64,000 nt of DNA. Source: Kangiella taiwanensis. GTDB taxonomy: Bacteria; Pseudomonadota; Gammaproteobacteria; Enterobacterales; Kangiellaceae. The notes below the pieces were generated by a model that made no database searches, was not told the DNA's origin, and saw only the letters and a program-made list of their open reading frames with translations. Each line of letters starts with the position of its first letter. Position 1 is the first letter of the stretch. The position numbers were made by a program, and so were the translations under genes. Location of the stretch: assembly GCF_020005165.1 (NCBI RefSeq), contig NZ_JAHCLT010000002.1, positions 186,001 through 250,000 on the forward strand, written 5' to 3'. Shown here in pieces: positions 40,381 through 50,232 of the stretch.

Positions 40381-41550
40381 CTATTCACCCTCAATGCCCT
40401 TGATTGGCTTGACGGAACTCCACTCTTTACAGCTCGGACACTGCCAATAAATGGCTTTTGTCTCAAAACCACAATTATGGCAGGCATAACGTGGTTTACG
40501 AGCAATTAACTTCTCTACAATATCATCCAACAACTGCAGGCTGGGTTTGGCTGAATCTTGTGCATGCTCGATATGCAATGCAATCAGTCGTTGAAGACCT
40601 TTTAACGACGGCCGGTCTTGTAAAAACCCACCGATTAACTCGGCAGCTGCTCTATCATCTTTGTCGTGCTGAATAATTTTAGATAGCTCCACTAGAACAG
40701 AAACGCCAGCACCCAGCTCAAGGCTCTTATCTAAAAAATTCTTATAACCTGTGCGGTCTTTAGTGTGGTGGTACGCTTCAGAAATACTGGGTAAAGCTTC
40801 TGGTAAGAACGCAATATCTTGTTGCAATATCCGTTGGTAAGACTTAATGGCTTGCTTATAATTTTTTTGCTGCAAATGAATATCACCTTGCAACAGACTG
40901 GCGCGAACGGAATCTGAATTGATGCTAAGAGCTTTCTTAACGTTCGCTAAAGCAGCCTTGATATCACCTTCTTGGCGCTTTTGGCTTGCTAGCTCACAAT
41001 AAAAGTGTGCAATGGGCTTGGTTTGTTCCACACCAATACTTGATTGTAACTGCTCAGCGATTTTCGCAGCATCATCCCAGTCGCGTGTGAGCTGGTGAAT
41101 ATTTAGTAATTGAACCAAAGACTCATTTTTATGCACCGGATCAGCCAGCAATTCATTAAACAGCTTTTCCGAACGGTCATACATACCAACCGCATTGTAA
41201 TCTAAACCAAGCTGGAATAAGGCTGTATTTCGATCTTTTGATGACAATTGAGGGCGTGCGATGAGATTTTGGTGCAATCGAATCGCTCGATCAACCTCAC
41301 CCCGCTTTCGAAACAAATTACCCAAAGCCAAGTGGGTTTCTACAGTATCAGTGTCAACTTTGAGCAGGTCAATAAATGTATCGACAGCCTTATCGGGTTG
41401 CTCGTTCAATAAGTAATTGAGGCCTTTGATATAGTTACTGGAGAGACTGTTACCTTGCTTGCCTTTGCGACTTTTACGCCCCATGAGGAAACCAGACAGT
41501 GCAGCAAGGGGTAGTAACGCTAACACCCCATACAGTAACCACTGGTTCAT
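40381..41550 (-). CDS. lapB: Lipopolysaccharide assembly protein B (TPR protein)
   Basis: A 389-residue inner-membrane-anchored cytoplasmic protein that regulates LpxC turnover and coordinates LPS synthesis. One N-terminal span (about 3-20), then TPR-type repeats from about 40 to 330 (for example ALGNLFRKRGEVDRAIRLHQN), then a C-terminal rubredoxin-like zinc site, CHNCGF and CPSCKEW (about 358-378). Its ATG directly follows the lapA stop (TAAATG). Confidence 0.95.
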   Translation of the reverse strand: MNQWLLYGVLALLPLAALSGFLMGRKSRKGKQGNSLSSNYIKGLNYLLNEQPDKAVDTFIDLLKVDTDTVETHLALGNLFRKRGEVDRAIRLHQNLIARPQLSSKDRNTALFQLGLDYNAVGMYDRSEKLFNELLADPVHKNESLVQLLNIHQLTRDWDDAAKIAEQLQSSIGVEQTKPIAHFYCELASQKRQEGDIKAALANVKKALSINSDSVRASLLQGDIHLQQKNYKQAIKSYQRILQQDIAFLPEALPSISEAYHHTKDRTGYKNFLDKSLELGAGVSVLVELSKIIQHDKDDRAAAELIGGFLQDRPSLKGLQRLIALHIEHAQDSAKPSLQLLDDIVEKLIARKPRYACHNCGFETKAIYWQCPSCKEWSSVKPIKGIEGE

Positions 41551-41850
41551 TTAAAATGGATCCTTCGCAGCAATAGATTGTTGACGGAGTTGCTGTAATT
41601 CCTTCTCTGCCTTTTCAAGTTTCTTTTTGGTTCGGCTGAAACGATGTCTATACTTATAAACAGCAAAGAGCATACCAAGAATACCAAGCACCAGACCACA
41701 AAGCCCTGACCAGAAAACGACCAACGATAAAGCAAGTTCAGTGGTACCAAACAGATAATTAACGGTAATCGCTTGGTCATTATTTAGTGCAAACACTGTG
41801 CTGATCACTAACACAACCACAAATAGAATAATGGCTATAATCTTACGCAA
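41551..41850 (-). CDS. lapA: Lipopolysaccharide assembly protein A
   Basis: A 99-residue inner-membrane protein with two spans (about 4-22 and 42-66) and a basic, coiled-coil C-terminus (KKKLEKAEKELQQLRQQ). It partners LapB. NNDQAITVNYLFG between the spans is the family block. Confidence 0.93.
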   Translation of the reverse strand: MRKIIAIILFVVVLVISTVFALNNDQAITVNYLFGTTELALSLVVFWSGLCGLVLGILGMLFAVYKYRHRFSRTKKKLEKAEKELQQLRQQSIAAKDPF

Positions 41851-41925
41851 ACTCGCTCCAAGCTGTTCATTGTGCTTGTACGTGCCTTATCAAATAAGGA
41901 CACGGACAGTATTTTGGGTGTATTT

Positions 41926-42228
41926 CTATGGTTTAATGGGCTTGTCCTTACCCTCATCAACTCTCTCGCGCAACTCTTTACCAGGCTTGAAGTGAGGTAC
42001 ATGCTTCCCTTGTAAAGTGACTGACTCACCTGTTTTCGGGTTTCTGCCGACACGAGGAGCTCGGTAATGAAGCGAAAAGCTTCCAAAGCCACGGATCTCA
42101 ATTCGCCCACCATCTGATAGCGTTTCAGACATCTGGTCAATCAGTGACTTCACTACCAGTTCCACATCACGAACCGATAGCTGAGGATTTTTATCCACTA
42201 GACACTCAATCAATTGTGATTTTGTCAT
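41926..42228 (-). CDS. ihfB: Integration host factor beta subunit
   Basis: A 100-residue DNA-bending protein of the HU/IHF family. It begins [10 protein letters not shown]; the beta-arm segment [27 protein letters not shown] carries the intercalating region with Arg-Asn-Pro; [16 protein letters not shown] closes the domain. It lies downstream of rpsA as in most gammaproteobacteria. Confidence 0.97.
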   Translation of the reverse strand: MTKSQLIECLVDKNPQLSVRDVELVVKSLIDQMSETLSDGGRIEIRGFGSFSLHYRAPRVGRNPKTGESVTLQGKHVPHFKPGKELRERVDEGKDKPIKP

Positions 42229-42344
42229 TGGTCTAGACCTCCATTTAATTGAATACCCATTAGTATGGGGTATTTCACTGCAAAAATCATCTAACTATTT
42301 TAATTATATGGTATTTTTTACAAATTTCCACATTAGCAACAGGC

Positions 42345-42373
42345 AAAAAAAAGCCCAGCAAACGCTGGGCTTT
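42345..42373 (-). terminator. Intrinsic terminator after rpsA
   Basis: A nine-base-pair stem AAGCCCAGC/GCTGGGCTT with loop AAAC, followed on the minus strand by T8 (42352-42345). It separates rpsA from ihfB, so ihfB needs read-through or its own promoter. Confidence 0.93.
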
Positions 42374-42402
42374 CATGATTTTAAGAAAAATCAGCAGTGA
42401 GA

Positions 42403-44076
42403 TTACTCGTCATCACCTAGCTGCTCTTTCAATAAATCACCTAGAGTTGCAGGAGAAGAGCTCTGCTCGTTGCTGAATTCTTTGATTGCTTCAGCTTCTT
42501 CTGCAGCGTCTTTCGCTTTGATAGACAAGGTTAAGTTACGGTTTTTCTTGTCTACGCCAACGAATTTCGCTTCGATGTCATCACCAATGCTTAGGTGCTT
42601 GCTTGCATCTTCAATACGCTCAGGAGCGATATCAGAAGCACGAACATAACCTTCAATGTTCTCTGCTAGCTCAACTGTTGCGCCTTTAGCGTCAACATCG
42701 ATGATTTTACCTTTAACTACAGAACCTTTAGGGTGCTCGCTTAAGTACTCAGCAAATGGATCTGAATCAACTTGCTTAATACCTAGAGAGATACGCTCAC
42801 GCTCTGCGTCTACAGACAATACAACTGCTTCAACTTCGTCGCCTTTCTTGAAGTCACGTACCGCTTCTTCACCAGAAACTGTCCATGAAATATCAGAAAG
42901 GTGTACAAGACCGTCGATACCACCGTCAAGACCGATGAAGATACCGAAGTCAGTGATTGATTTGATTTTACCAGTCACTTTGTCGTTCTTGTTGTGAGTT
43001 GCAGCGAATTCGTTCCAAGGATTAGGCACACATTGCTTAATACCTAGAGAAATACGACGACGCTCTTCATCAATGTCAAGAACCATAACTTCCACTTCGT
43101 CACCTAAGTTAACAACTTTAGATGGGTGGATGTTTTTGTTAGTCCAATCCATTTCAGAAACGTGTACTAGACCTTCAACACCGTCTTCAATCTCTACGAA
43201 ACAACCATAATCAGTTAGGTTAGTTACACGACCTTGTAGACGTGCGCCTTCTGGGTAACGGTCATTGATATCAACCCATGGGTCAGAACCAAGCTGCTTG
43301 ATACCTAGAGAAACACGGTTACGCTCACGGTCAAACTTCAATACTTTAACGTCGATTTCGTCACCAACTTGTACCACTTCGCTTGGGTGCTTAATACGCT
43401 TCCACGCCATATCTGTAATGTGTAGAAGACCGTCAACACCACCCAAATCAACGAATGCACCGTAATCAGTAAGGTTCTTAACGATACCTTTAAGCTCTGC
43501 ACCTTCCTCAAGGTTAGCAAGAAGCTCTTCACGCTCTGCACTGTTTTCAGACTCGATAACAGCACGACGAGAAACCACTACGTTGTTACGTTTTTGGTCA
43601 AGTTTGATAACTTTAAATTCAAGATCAACACCTTCAAGGTGTGAAGTATCACGTACTGGACGAACGTCAACCAATGAACCAGGAAGGAAAGCACGAATTG
43701 ACTTAACTTCAACAGTGAAACCACCTTTAACTTTACCCGTGATAACACCTGTAACTGTTTCGTCTGCTTCATGTGCAGCTTCAAGCACACCCCAAGCAGC
43801 GATACGCTTAGCACGCTCACGTGATAGACGAGTTTCACCGAAACCGTCTTCTACTGCGTCTAATGCTACTTCGACTTCGTCGCCAACGTTAACTTCTAGC
43901 TCACCCTTGTCGCTCATGAATTGGCTACGAGGGATAACGCCTTCTGACTTTAAGCCAGCGTTAACAACAACAACTTCATTATCAATATCAACAACCGTAC
44001 CGGTGATGATAGCGCCTGGACGCATTTCTACGTTCTGTAGGCTCTGTTCAAATAGTTCTGCGAAATTTTCGCTCAT
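42403..44076 (-). CDS. rpsA: 30S ribosomal protein S1
   Basis: A 557-residue protein with six S1/OB-fold repeats starting near 20, 105, 190, 275, 362 and 450. The repeats have the standard form, for example [20 protein letters not shown] and [22 protein letters not shown]1 recruits structured or leaderless mRNA to the 30S subunit. The start ATG at 44076 is preceded by only a weak AGG, as is usual for S1, whose synthesis is autoregulated at the leader. Confidence 0.98.
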   Translation of the reverse strand: MSENFAELFEQSLQNVEMRPGAIITGTVVDIDNEVVVVNAGLKSEGVIPRSQFMSDKGELEVNVGDEVEVALDAVEDGFGETRLSRERAKRIAAWGVLEAAHEADETVTGVITGKVKGGFTVEVKSIRAFLPGSLVDVRPVRDTSHLEGVDLEFKVIKLDQKRNNVVVSRRAVIESENSAEREELLANLEEGAELKGIVKNLTDYGAFVDLGGVDGLLHITDMAWKRIKHPSEVVQVGDEIDVKVLKFDRERNRVSLGIKQLGSDPWVDINDRYPEGARLQGRVTNLTDYGCFVEIEDGVEGLVHVSEMDWTNKNIHPSKVVNLGDEVEVMVLDIDEERRRISLGIKQCVPNPWNEFAATHNKNDKVTGKIKSITDFGIFIGLDGGIDGLVHLSDISWTVSGEEAVRDFKKGDEVEAVVLSVDAERERISLGIKQVDSDPFAEYLSEHPKGSVVKGKIIDVDAKGATVELAENIEGYVRASDIAPERIEDASKHLSIGDDIEAKFVGVDKKNRNLTLSIKAKDAAEEAEAIKEFSNEQSSSPATLGDLLKEQLGDDE

Positions 44077-44094
44077 TCGTTAGTACCTGATACA

Positions 44095-44120
44095 CTCTGC
44101 TAAGACTTTCTTAGACAGAG
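44095..44120 (-). promoter_or_regulatory. rpsA leader hairpin
   Basis: CTCTG-CTAAG pairs with CTTAG-A-CAGAG (ten base pairs, one bulged A, loop ACTTT), ending about 19 bases before the rpsA ATG. Structured leaders upstream of rpsA mediate autoregulation by S1 in gammaproteobacteria; this hairpin fits that position. Confidence 0.45.
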
Positions 44121-44208
44121 ACTTAGTTAAAATCACCATGCGACTTTCCCGTTGCCATGGGTCAATGAGTTTTATTAGTTCATCATCCGTGCGAACTAAC
44201 TTTTCCAA

Positions 44209-44895
44209 TCACTGTTCAGAAAAGCCTATAAAATCAAGGATTTGCTGAACCACTTCATCAATCGTTAAATCTGAGCTATCAATAACAAAAGCACCCTCTG
44301 CTGGCACCAATGGGGCCACAGTACGAGTGCGATCACGCTCATCTCTATCGATGATGCTTTTTAGAAGGTGCGAAATATTAGCATCTACGCCCTTTTCGAT
44401 CAACTGTTTATGGCGTCTTTCTGCCCGTATTTCGGGGCTTGCAGTCAAAAACACCTTGTGCTCGGCATCAGGAAAAACCACCGTCCCCATGTCACGACCA
44501 TCGGCAACAAGACCAGGCTTCTGCCTGAATTGTTTCTGACGTATCAGCAGCGCCTCACGAACTTCAGGAATCGCCGCCACTTGTGAGGCCATGGCGCTGG
44601 TTTCGTCTAAGCGCAATTGAACGCCAACATCTTCACCATTTAGTAGCACTTTTTGCTCACCATCGGGTTGCGGATCAAATACCACATCCAAGTCCAAAGC
44701 GGCTTGTGCAACCTTGTCTACCTGGTTGATATCAATATCATTTTTGATGACCGCTAATGCTGTCAGCCGATACAAAGCTCCGCTATCCAATAAGTGGTAG
44801 CCGAGCTTCGTGGCTAATATCTGGCTAATGGTCCCTTTGCCTGAACCGCTAGGACCATCAACCGTAACTACTGGGATCGTTGGCGTTTCACTCAA
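44209..44895 (-). CDS. cmk: Cytidylate kinase
   Basis: Phosphorylates CMP/dCMP. P-loop GPSGSGKGT is at residues 15-23; the CMP-binding block [12 protein letters not shown] at about 37 and [15 protein letters not shown] at about 128 follow; the lid Arg segment RRHKQL is present. 228 residues, normal. Nine bases separate it from hisC upstream; rpsA follows after a 132-base leader. Confidence 0.96.
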   Translation of the reverse strand: MSETPTIPVVTVDGPSGSGKGTISQILATKLGYHLLDSGALYRLTALAVIKNDIDINQVDKVAQAALDLDVVFDPQPDGEQKVLLNGEDVGVQLRLDETSAMASQVAAIPEVREALLIRQKQFRQKPGLVADGRDMGTVVFPDAEHKVFLTASPEIRAERRHKQLIEKGVDANISHLLKSIIDRDERDRTRTVAPLVPAEGAFVIDSSDLTIDEVVQQILDFIGFSEQ

Positions 44896-44904
44896 ACCAG
44901 CCCC

Positions 44905-46005
44905 CTACTTCGTCATTTCTCGTAAAACTCGAATGAACTTGGCGTTTTCTTCTTCTAAACCAATGCTCACACGCAGGTGGTTTGGCATTTCATAGTTCGC
45001 CACAGGACGAACAATAACGCCTTGCTCCAACATGTGCTGATAAATCGGTCCAGCTGGCTTGCCCATATCCACGGTAATAAAGTTAGTCACTGATGGAATA
45101 TAGTCATAGTTAAGCTCTCTAAAAACGGCTTCCAACTGCTCCATACCTGCTTTATTGACGTCTAAGGCACGTTGTAAGTACTCATGGTCATCTAATACTG
45201 CTTCTGCCGCTGCTAAAGCCAAAGAGTTCATATTAAACGGCTGACGTGGGCGGTTGATAAGGCCTGTAATTTCTTCATTCGCTACCGCATAGCCTGCTCG
45301 AACACCGGCTAAACCGTACGCCTTAGAAAAAGTACGAGTCACAATGAGGTTCGGATAGTCTTTAATCCAAGGAATCGTTTGTGGGTAGTCTTTATCTTCT
45401 ACGTACTCGTAATACGCTTCGTCTAAAATGACTAAAATGTCTTCTGGCACCTTATCCATGAAGGCTTTTAGCTCACCAGACTTAACCCAAGTACCTGTTG
45501 GATTGTTTGGGTTAGCGATAAATATCATACGAGTATTTGACGTAATCGCTTCGGCCGTGGCTTCTAAATCATGGCCCCAGTCCTTCGCAGGAATCACAAC
45601 TTTCTTAGCGCCAATTGCTTGCGTCACAATGGGGTAAACCACAAACGCATGCTGCGAAAAAATCACTTCATGCTCAGGAGCAACAAATACGCGTGCAATC
45701 AGCTCTAAAACATCATTCGAGCCATTACCCAAGGTAATTTGATTGATGTCAACGCCAACACGTTCAGCGATTTTAGCCTTAAGATAATAGCCGTTCGCGT
45801 CAGGATAGCGTGCTAATTCAGAAAACTCTTTCTCCATCGCAGCTTGCGCCTTGGCGCTGATACCGATTGGGTTTTCATTGCTCGCCAACTTAACAATATT
45901 AGTAATACCCAGTTCTCTTTCCAGCTCCGAAATCGGCTTACCCGGCTGATAAGGGTGTAACTCTTGAACCCCTGAATTCGCTAACTGTATAAAATCACAA
46001 CTCAT
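44905..46005 (-). CDS. hisC: Histidinol-phosphate aminotransferase
   Basis: PLP enzyme of histidine synthesis that may also transaminate aromatic amino acids. HPYQPGKPISELERE begins the protein; NENPIG, LGNGSND and RTFSKAYGLAGVRAGY (PLP Lys) are the family blocks. The ATG at 46005 is used (GGAG seven bases upstream; 366 residues), rather than an upstream in-frame codon at 46068. It lies directly before cmk; in Pseudomonas an aroA-type gene stands between them. Confidence 0.94.
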   Translation of the reverse strand: MSCDFIQLANSGVQELHPYQPGKPISELERELGITNIVKLASNENPIGISAKAQAAMEKEFSELARYPDANGYYLKAKIAERVGVDINQITLGNGSNDVLELIARVFVAPEHEVIFSQHAFVVYPIVTQAIGAKKVVIPAKDWGHDLEATAEAITSNTRMIFIANPNNPTGTWVKSGELKAFMDKVPEDILVILDEAYYEYVEDKDYPQTIPWIKDYPNLIVTRTFSKAYGLAGVRAGYAVANEEITGLINRPRQPFNMNSLALAAAEAVLDDHEYLQRALDVNKAGMEQLEAVFRELNYDYIPSVTNFITVDMGKPAGPIYQHMLEQGVIVRPVANYEMPNHLRVSIGLEEENAKFIRVLREMTK

Positions 46006-46149
46006 AACAGACTCCGTCTTAATTCTTACGCTCAGCGCTTTATCGATAGAAAAATAGGCTGTAGCCATATAAATTTGCGCACATTATCCAAGAAAAAGTG
46101 TCAACTTTCACCCCAAATAACCATAAATCTTGATATTGAGCTGAGATAT

Positions 46150-46174
46150 AAAAAAGGCCGCAACAAGGCGGCCT
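46150..46174 (-). terminator. Intrinsic terminator of the TonB-dependent receptor gene
   Basis: A seven-base-pair GC-rich stem AGGCCGC/GCGGCCT with a six-base loop, followed on the minus strand by a T-run (46155-46151). Confidence 0.88.
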
Positions 46175-46202
46175 GAAATATCTATAGGTTACTTCTTTTT
46201 AG

Positions 46203-49058
46203 TTAGAAGTTAACTGAAAAGCCTAAACGTACTGAACGCGGGCTTTGGTAAGCAGTTGGCGTTAAGTAGTTAGGGTTTGGATTACCCGAGTCAGTTTCAG
46301 CTGTTTCTACAACCTCTCGATTTGCCTCTGTAGTCCAAGCATTAAACATATCCATACGGAATGTTAGGGCATACTCTTCTCCCCAATGAGGTCTGTATTG
46401 TAAGCCTAAGTCTAACTCGCGAATAGAAGGTGTTCTGCCACGACTACCTCGAGGCACCAACTGGCCGTTCTCATAAAATGACTCAGCGCCGTAAGCAGCT
46501 GCAAACGCATCTGTAGGATGTACACCGAACGCATTCACAGGGCGACCGGACTGCCATAAGAAGTTATAGCTCAATTGCCATTCGTCTGCTAAACCAAAGC
46601 GCCCGAATAACTTTAAAGTATGGCGACGATCATTAGGCAAGTAACCGTAGGCACCATCAAGCAGTCCAGGTTGGTCAAACAAAGTTGTTAACCCGGCGTC
46701 ATCTTGACCGTTATCACTTCGGACGAAACCTTCATTGTTACCATAGCTTTGCGACCAGACATACGAACCTTGCAGGGCCCAATCGCCATCCCATGGACGC
46801 TCAAAGTCTAACTTAATTGCATTATATTTACGCTCTGACTCTGGATAACCAAGTTGTTCTGCGCTTAAATCAGCAAATTGTTCAAACTCAGGAAGATAAA
46901 TTCTCATATCTTGCCCAGGGTTAGTAAGAACATACTGATGGAAGCCTGTCCAAACGTCTTCTGGGTCTTCACCATCAACGGTCTGAGTCATGCCATTTTC
47001 TTCAGCCCAGTCTAATACTGCAGCATCAATAGCAACATCTTCAAGCGTTGACTTCAGATCACGATGAATGAACTGGATACCAGCGGTAACATTATTTTCA
47101 AATGCCATCTCATAGCCAACAGAATACTCATCCTGATACATAGGGTCTAGATTTTGATTAACGATGGCGCGCTCGTCAGCAACTTCCCCGTTACCAAATA
47201 CTGAGACAGGACCTAAAGCAGGACCTTTGATTGGACTATCATCAGCATTTAATCCATTTAACTCAAAAAATTGTTCTGTGAAAAACTCAGAACCAGCTAA
47301 ACGAACGTTGGTATTGGTCGCAACAGGAAGATGGTAGCGACCATAGTTAGCAAATAGTTTTGCAGAACCGTCACCATTAATATCCCATGCCATGCCAAGT
47401 CGAGGGGCAAGCTGGTCATCAATTTTGGTGAAAGTATTACCATTAGCATTTTTATTATCAAAATACTCGTTACGAAGACCAAGAGTTAAAGTGACATCAC
47501 CTAGGCTCCAGATATCTTCAATGTAAAGCGCTCGAGACTTAGTGTCGAAATCACCACCATTGAAGTAAAAACGCTCTCTCACGTTTTCTCCTGTACTACT
47601 CCCTGCATCATCGTTATATAACCAATAAACACCGCCAGAGTATTGTTGCAGATCAGAAGCAGTATAGTTTTCTTCATCGAAGCCAAAGCGTAGCTGGTGA
47701 TCACCTAAATACCAGTCAAAGTCCAATCGGAATGCATCTTTTTCATCACTAGATGTCCCTACTAATCCGTTTGCCCAGTTACCGAGGTCACGACGAACAC
47801 CGCCTCTTATATCGATAATAAGAGGGTTATTGTCCAATGCGCTGTATGCAGTTCGGTCATACTCACTTTGACCATATAAAGCTCTAACACCTAAATCTCC
47901 AAACTGACCGTTATAGCTTAATATATGATTGTCGCCACCAGCGTTCTGGAAAGCTACGCGCGGGTTAGATCCGTCAAGGTCTGTAGTAACAAACTGGGAG
48001 CTGCTGCCGTCAGAAAAACCTGTGTATTCAACCAAGTGGTTAGCCGAGAGCTGCCAATCTATTTTAGCTCCCCAGAAAGCATCATCATTAGTGCCGGTCT
48101 GAATTTGAGAGCCACCACTGACTAAATCTTGAGTTTCGTTATCACGTGGATTGTAAAGAGCGTAGAAGAATAACGTATCTTCTACAATCGCACCGCTCGC
48201 ATGAATAACTGCATTTGTGAAGTCATCTTCATCACGACTGTTGTCTGTTAAAACAGTGCCGTCACTAGGGCGTACAATATCTTTTCTACGGTCACGCAAG
48301 CTATCCGGCTCCCAAAAAAAGTCGACTCCCCACTCAAACTCATTAGTACCAGACTTTGTTACAGCATTAACCACACCACCTGTTGAGCGACCAAACTCAG
48401 CACTATAGCCACCCGTTTTAACTTGGAATGCCTCATAAAACTCAAACGGGATGGTACTGCCACCAAGTCCATTACGGAAGTTAGTCACATTAAAACCATT
48501 GATGTAGTAAGCATTCTCACCTACTGTCGCACCACCAAATGAAGGTAGGTTACCAAATGCAGAGTCACCCTGCAGTGTTCCCGGTGCAAGTAAAGAAACA
48601 GCAGTAATATTTCTACCCACCGGCAATACGTCTACTTCAGCTTCTGTGATGTTTAGTGCAGACTCTGCCGTGGTGGTATCCAAGCGAATGCGACCAGACG
48701 TAACAGTTACTGTTTCTACACCCTCCTCAACAAGGTCAACGTCAATATCAGCTCGAGTACCAATAGCTACTGTTACATTTTGTGTATAGCTTTGATACCC
48801 ATCCTTAGATACAGTGACTTTATATGAACCGACTGGTAATGCAGGAAAAAGATATTCGCCATCCACATCCGTTCGTACCGTACGTGTTAGGCCTGTGCTT
48901 TCATTAGTTACGGTTACCGTTGCATTGCCAACAGAAACATCACCAGCAATAACACCATTTACGTTACTGGCTGCATGTAGGCTTGCGCTACCTAACCCTA
49001 ACGCGACAACCACAGCGGTGTGCGCTACGGCCTTTTTAAAGGAAAAATGGTTCCCCAT
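46203..49058 (-). CDS. Oar-like TonB-dependent receptor with carboxypeptidase-regulatory-like domain
   Basis: A 951-residue outer-membrane receptor. A signal peptide ends near SASLHAASN (about residue 29); an Ig-like carboxypeptidase-regulatory domain at about 33-108 (VTVTNESTGLTRTVRTDVDGEYLFPALPVG) is followed by the plug (about 120-235, with YINGFNVTNFRNGLGG and GRSTGGVVNAVTKSGTN) and a 22-strand barrel ending in Phe (VRLGFSVNF). Substrate unknown; Oar-type receptors often take up peptides or other large molecules. ATG 49058 is chosen because GGAG lies eight bases upstream; two earlier in-frame ATGs exist at 49076 and 49064. Its terminator follows 29 bases after the stop. Confidence 0.92.
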   Translation of the reverse strand: MGNHFSFKKAVAHTAVVVALGLGSASLHAASNVNGVIAGDVSVGNATVTVTNESTGLTRTVRTDVDGEYLFPALPVGSYKVTVSKDGYQSYTQNVTVAIGTRADIDVDLVEEGVETVTVTSGRIRLDTTTAESALNITEAEVDVLPVGRNITAVSLLAPGTLQGDSAFGNLPSFGGATVGENAYYINGFNVTNFRNGLGGSTIPFEFYEAFQVKTGGYSAEFGRSTGGVVNAVTKSGTNEFEWGVDFFWEPDSLRDRRKDIVRPSDGTVLTDNSRDEDDFTNAVIHASGAIVEDTLFFYALYNPRDNETQDLVSGGSQIQTGTNDDAFWGAKIDWQLSANHLVEYTGFSDGSSSQFVTTDLDGSNPRVAFQNAGGDNHILSYNGQFGDLGVRALYGQSEYDRTAYSALDNNPLIIDIRGGVRRDLGNWANGLVGTSSDEKDAFRLDFDWYLGDHQLRFGFDEENYTASDLQQYSGGVYWLYNDDAGSSTGENVRERFYFNGGDFDTKSRALYIEDIWSLGDVTLTLGLRNEYFDNKNANGNTFTKIDDQLAPRLGMAWDINGDGSAKLFANYGRYHLPVATNTNVRLAGSEFFTEQFFELNGLNADDSPIKGPALGPVSVFGNGEVADERAIVNQNLDPMYQDEYSVGYEMAFENNVTAGIQFIHRDLKSTLEDVAIDAAVLDWAEENGMTQTVDGEDPEDVWTGFHQYVLTNPGQDMRIYLPEFEQFADLSAEQLGYPESERKYNAIKLDFERPWDGDWALQGSYVWSQSYGNNEGFVRSDNGQDDAGLTTLFDQPGLLDGAYGYLPNDRRHTLKLFGRFGLADEWQLSYNFLWQSGRPVNAFGVHPTDAFAAAYGAESFYENGQLVPRGSRGRTPSIRELDLGLQYRPHWGEEYALTFRMDMFNAWTTEANREVVETAETDSGNPNPNYLTPTAYQSPRSVRLGFSVNF

Positions 49059-49488
49059 AGACATGTCTCCTCTCATGTTTGATGATTTTTTTTGTACTAA
49101 ACCCTAGATTTTTTTATGAATTTAAATCTTGAGCAATGGAAAACCTAATAGGTTTGGAAACACTTTGCAACAGTTGCTTACATATGCAAAATCACGCCTA
49201 TTTGAACATAGAGTTTTCTTTAACAAGCATCCAAAATGGTTTTATTAATTTTTTCTAATAAACAACTCGAGTAAAATCTTGCTATTGTTGAGGTATAAGC
49301 ACTTTATAACGAAAAGCTATAATGGTGATTATCATCACCAGTAAGAAATCTTTTCCTAATTTACAAAAGTGAATATAGATTAAAGGCTAAAAGAAATGTA
49401 ATTTTTTGTGACGCTGTTCACAAAAAACTTTCCGTAAGCCATAAAGTGAATTAGAGTGTAATGCATATTTGCTTTGGCAATAATTTAT
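49059..49488. other. Divergent intergenic region, receptor gene / diguanylate cyclase gene
   Basis: A 430-base AT-rich stretch between divergent genes. It holds three dyads: AAACCT-AAT-AGGTTT (49141-49155), GCAAC-A-GTTGC (49167-49177), and the longer Fur-box-like site at 49321-49340. I cannot place a convincing promoter for either gene. Confidence 0.55.
49321..49340. promoter_or_regulatory. Fur-box-like inverted repeat
   Basis: TGGTGAT/ATCACCA arms around TATC. Aligned by eye with the classical 19-base Fur consensus, 13 of 19 positions agree. It lies 263 bases before the receptor ATG and about 150 before the cyclase ATG, far for simple repression of the receptor. Confidence 0.35.
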
Positions 49489-50232
49489 ATGCGCACAGTC
49501 ATTTATAAAATAGGTCGAATAAAAGTCGTTATAGTGATTTCCATCATTGCAGTACTTTTAGCGGTGGGACTTAACTATATATTTCAGTCTTTTCAAGAGG
49601 TTACGTATAGTTATAGCTCTCTTATTCGTGCCGCTGTGATTCCACTAATCGTCGCTCCTATTTTATCTTGGTATTTAGTTGGCTTGTTCGTTCGCGTGAT
49701 TGAACTTGAACAAAAAATGACAGAATGGGCCTTATTCGACCAACTCACGGGCTTGCTTAATCGACGCGCCTTTCTTCATCGTGCAGAACAGGAATACTAT
49801 TTGGCAAAACGCCAAGAAACAACGTTTGGTGTTGTCGTTCTCGACCTGGATCACTTTAAAGATATTAATGACCAATATGGTCACAAAGCTGGTGACTCGA
49901 TTCTAAAAGACTTTGGGGAGCTTGTGCTAAAGCAGATTAGACAAAGCGACATATCAGGACGTATTGGTGGCGAGGAATTTGCTTTCATCTTACCCAACAC
50001 TAACTTAGTTCAATCTAAAGTGTTTGCCGAGAAGTTACTGGCAGTCGTATCCGATAGAGTGGTAACGATTGACGAGCAAGCGATAAAATACACTGCGAGC
50101 ATCGGTATTACAGTGTCTTTCCCAGAAAATGATTTTAAGATTAATAACTTAATTCACCATGCTGACCAGGCTTTGTACGAAGCCAAGTCAGCAGGTAGAA
50201 ACTGTTATAAAGTGGCAGAGAGCTTACTTTAA
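49489..50232 (+). CDS. Membrane-bound diguanylate cyclase
   Basis: A 247-residue protein with two N-terminal membrane spans (about 12-34 and 46-67) and a GGDEF domain (about 83-245). DQLTGLLNRRAF begins the domain, GVVVLDLDHFKDIND holds the metal Asp, the active site is GGEEF, and the inhibitory RxxD (RQSD) precedes it by five residues, so product inhibition is expected. It makes cyclic di-GMP. The ATG at 49489 has only a weak ribosome site; an in-frame TTG at 49474 is possible. The 3' end overlaps serC convergently by nine bases. Confidence 0.92.
   Translation: MRTVIYKIGRIKVVIVISIIAVLLAVGLNYIFQSFQEVTYSYSSLIRAAVIPLIVAPILSWYLVGLFVRVIELEQKMTEWALFDQLTGLLNRRAFLHRAEQEYYLAKRQETTFGVVVLDLDHFKDINDQYGHKAGDSILKDFGELVLKQIRQSDISGRIGGEEFAFILPNTNLVQSKVFAEKLLAVVSDRVVTIDEQAIKYTASIGITVSFPENDFKINNLIHHADQALYEAKSAGRNCYKVAESLL

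Noticed and set aside
41835-42140. A 101-codon minus-strand open frame overlapping ihfB
   Set aside because: It is an out-of-frame reading of ihfB and its downstream region, with no recognisable protein features.
43583-44083. A 166-codon open frame on the plus strand, antisense to rpsA
   Set aside because: It lies wholly within the rpsA coding sequence and its composition is Ser/Thr/Pro-rich, as expected from the reverse complement of a strongly biased gene. No ribosome site or homology is evident.
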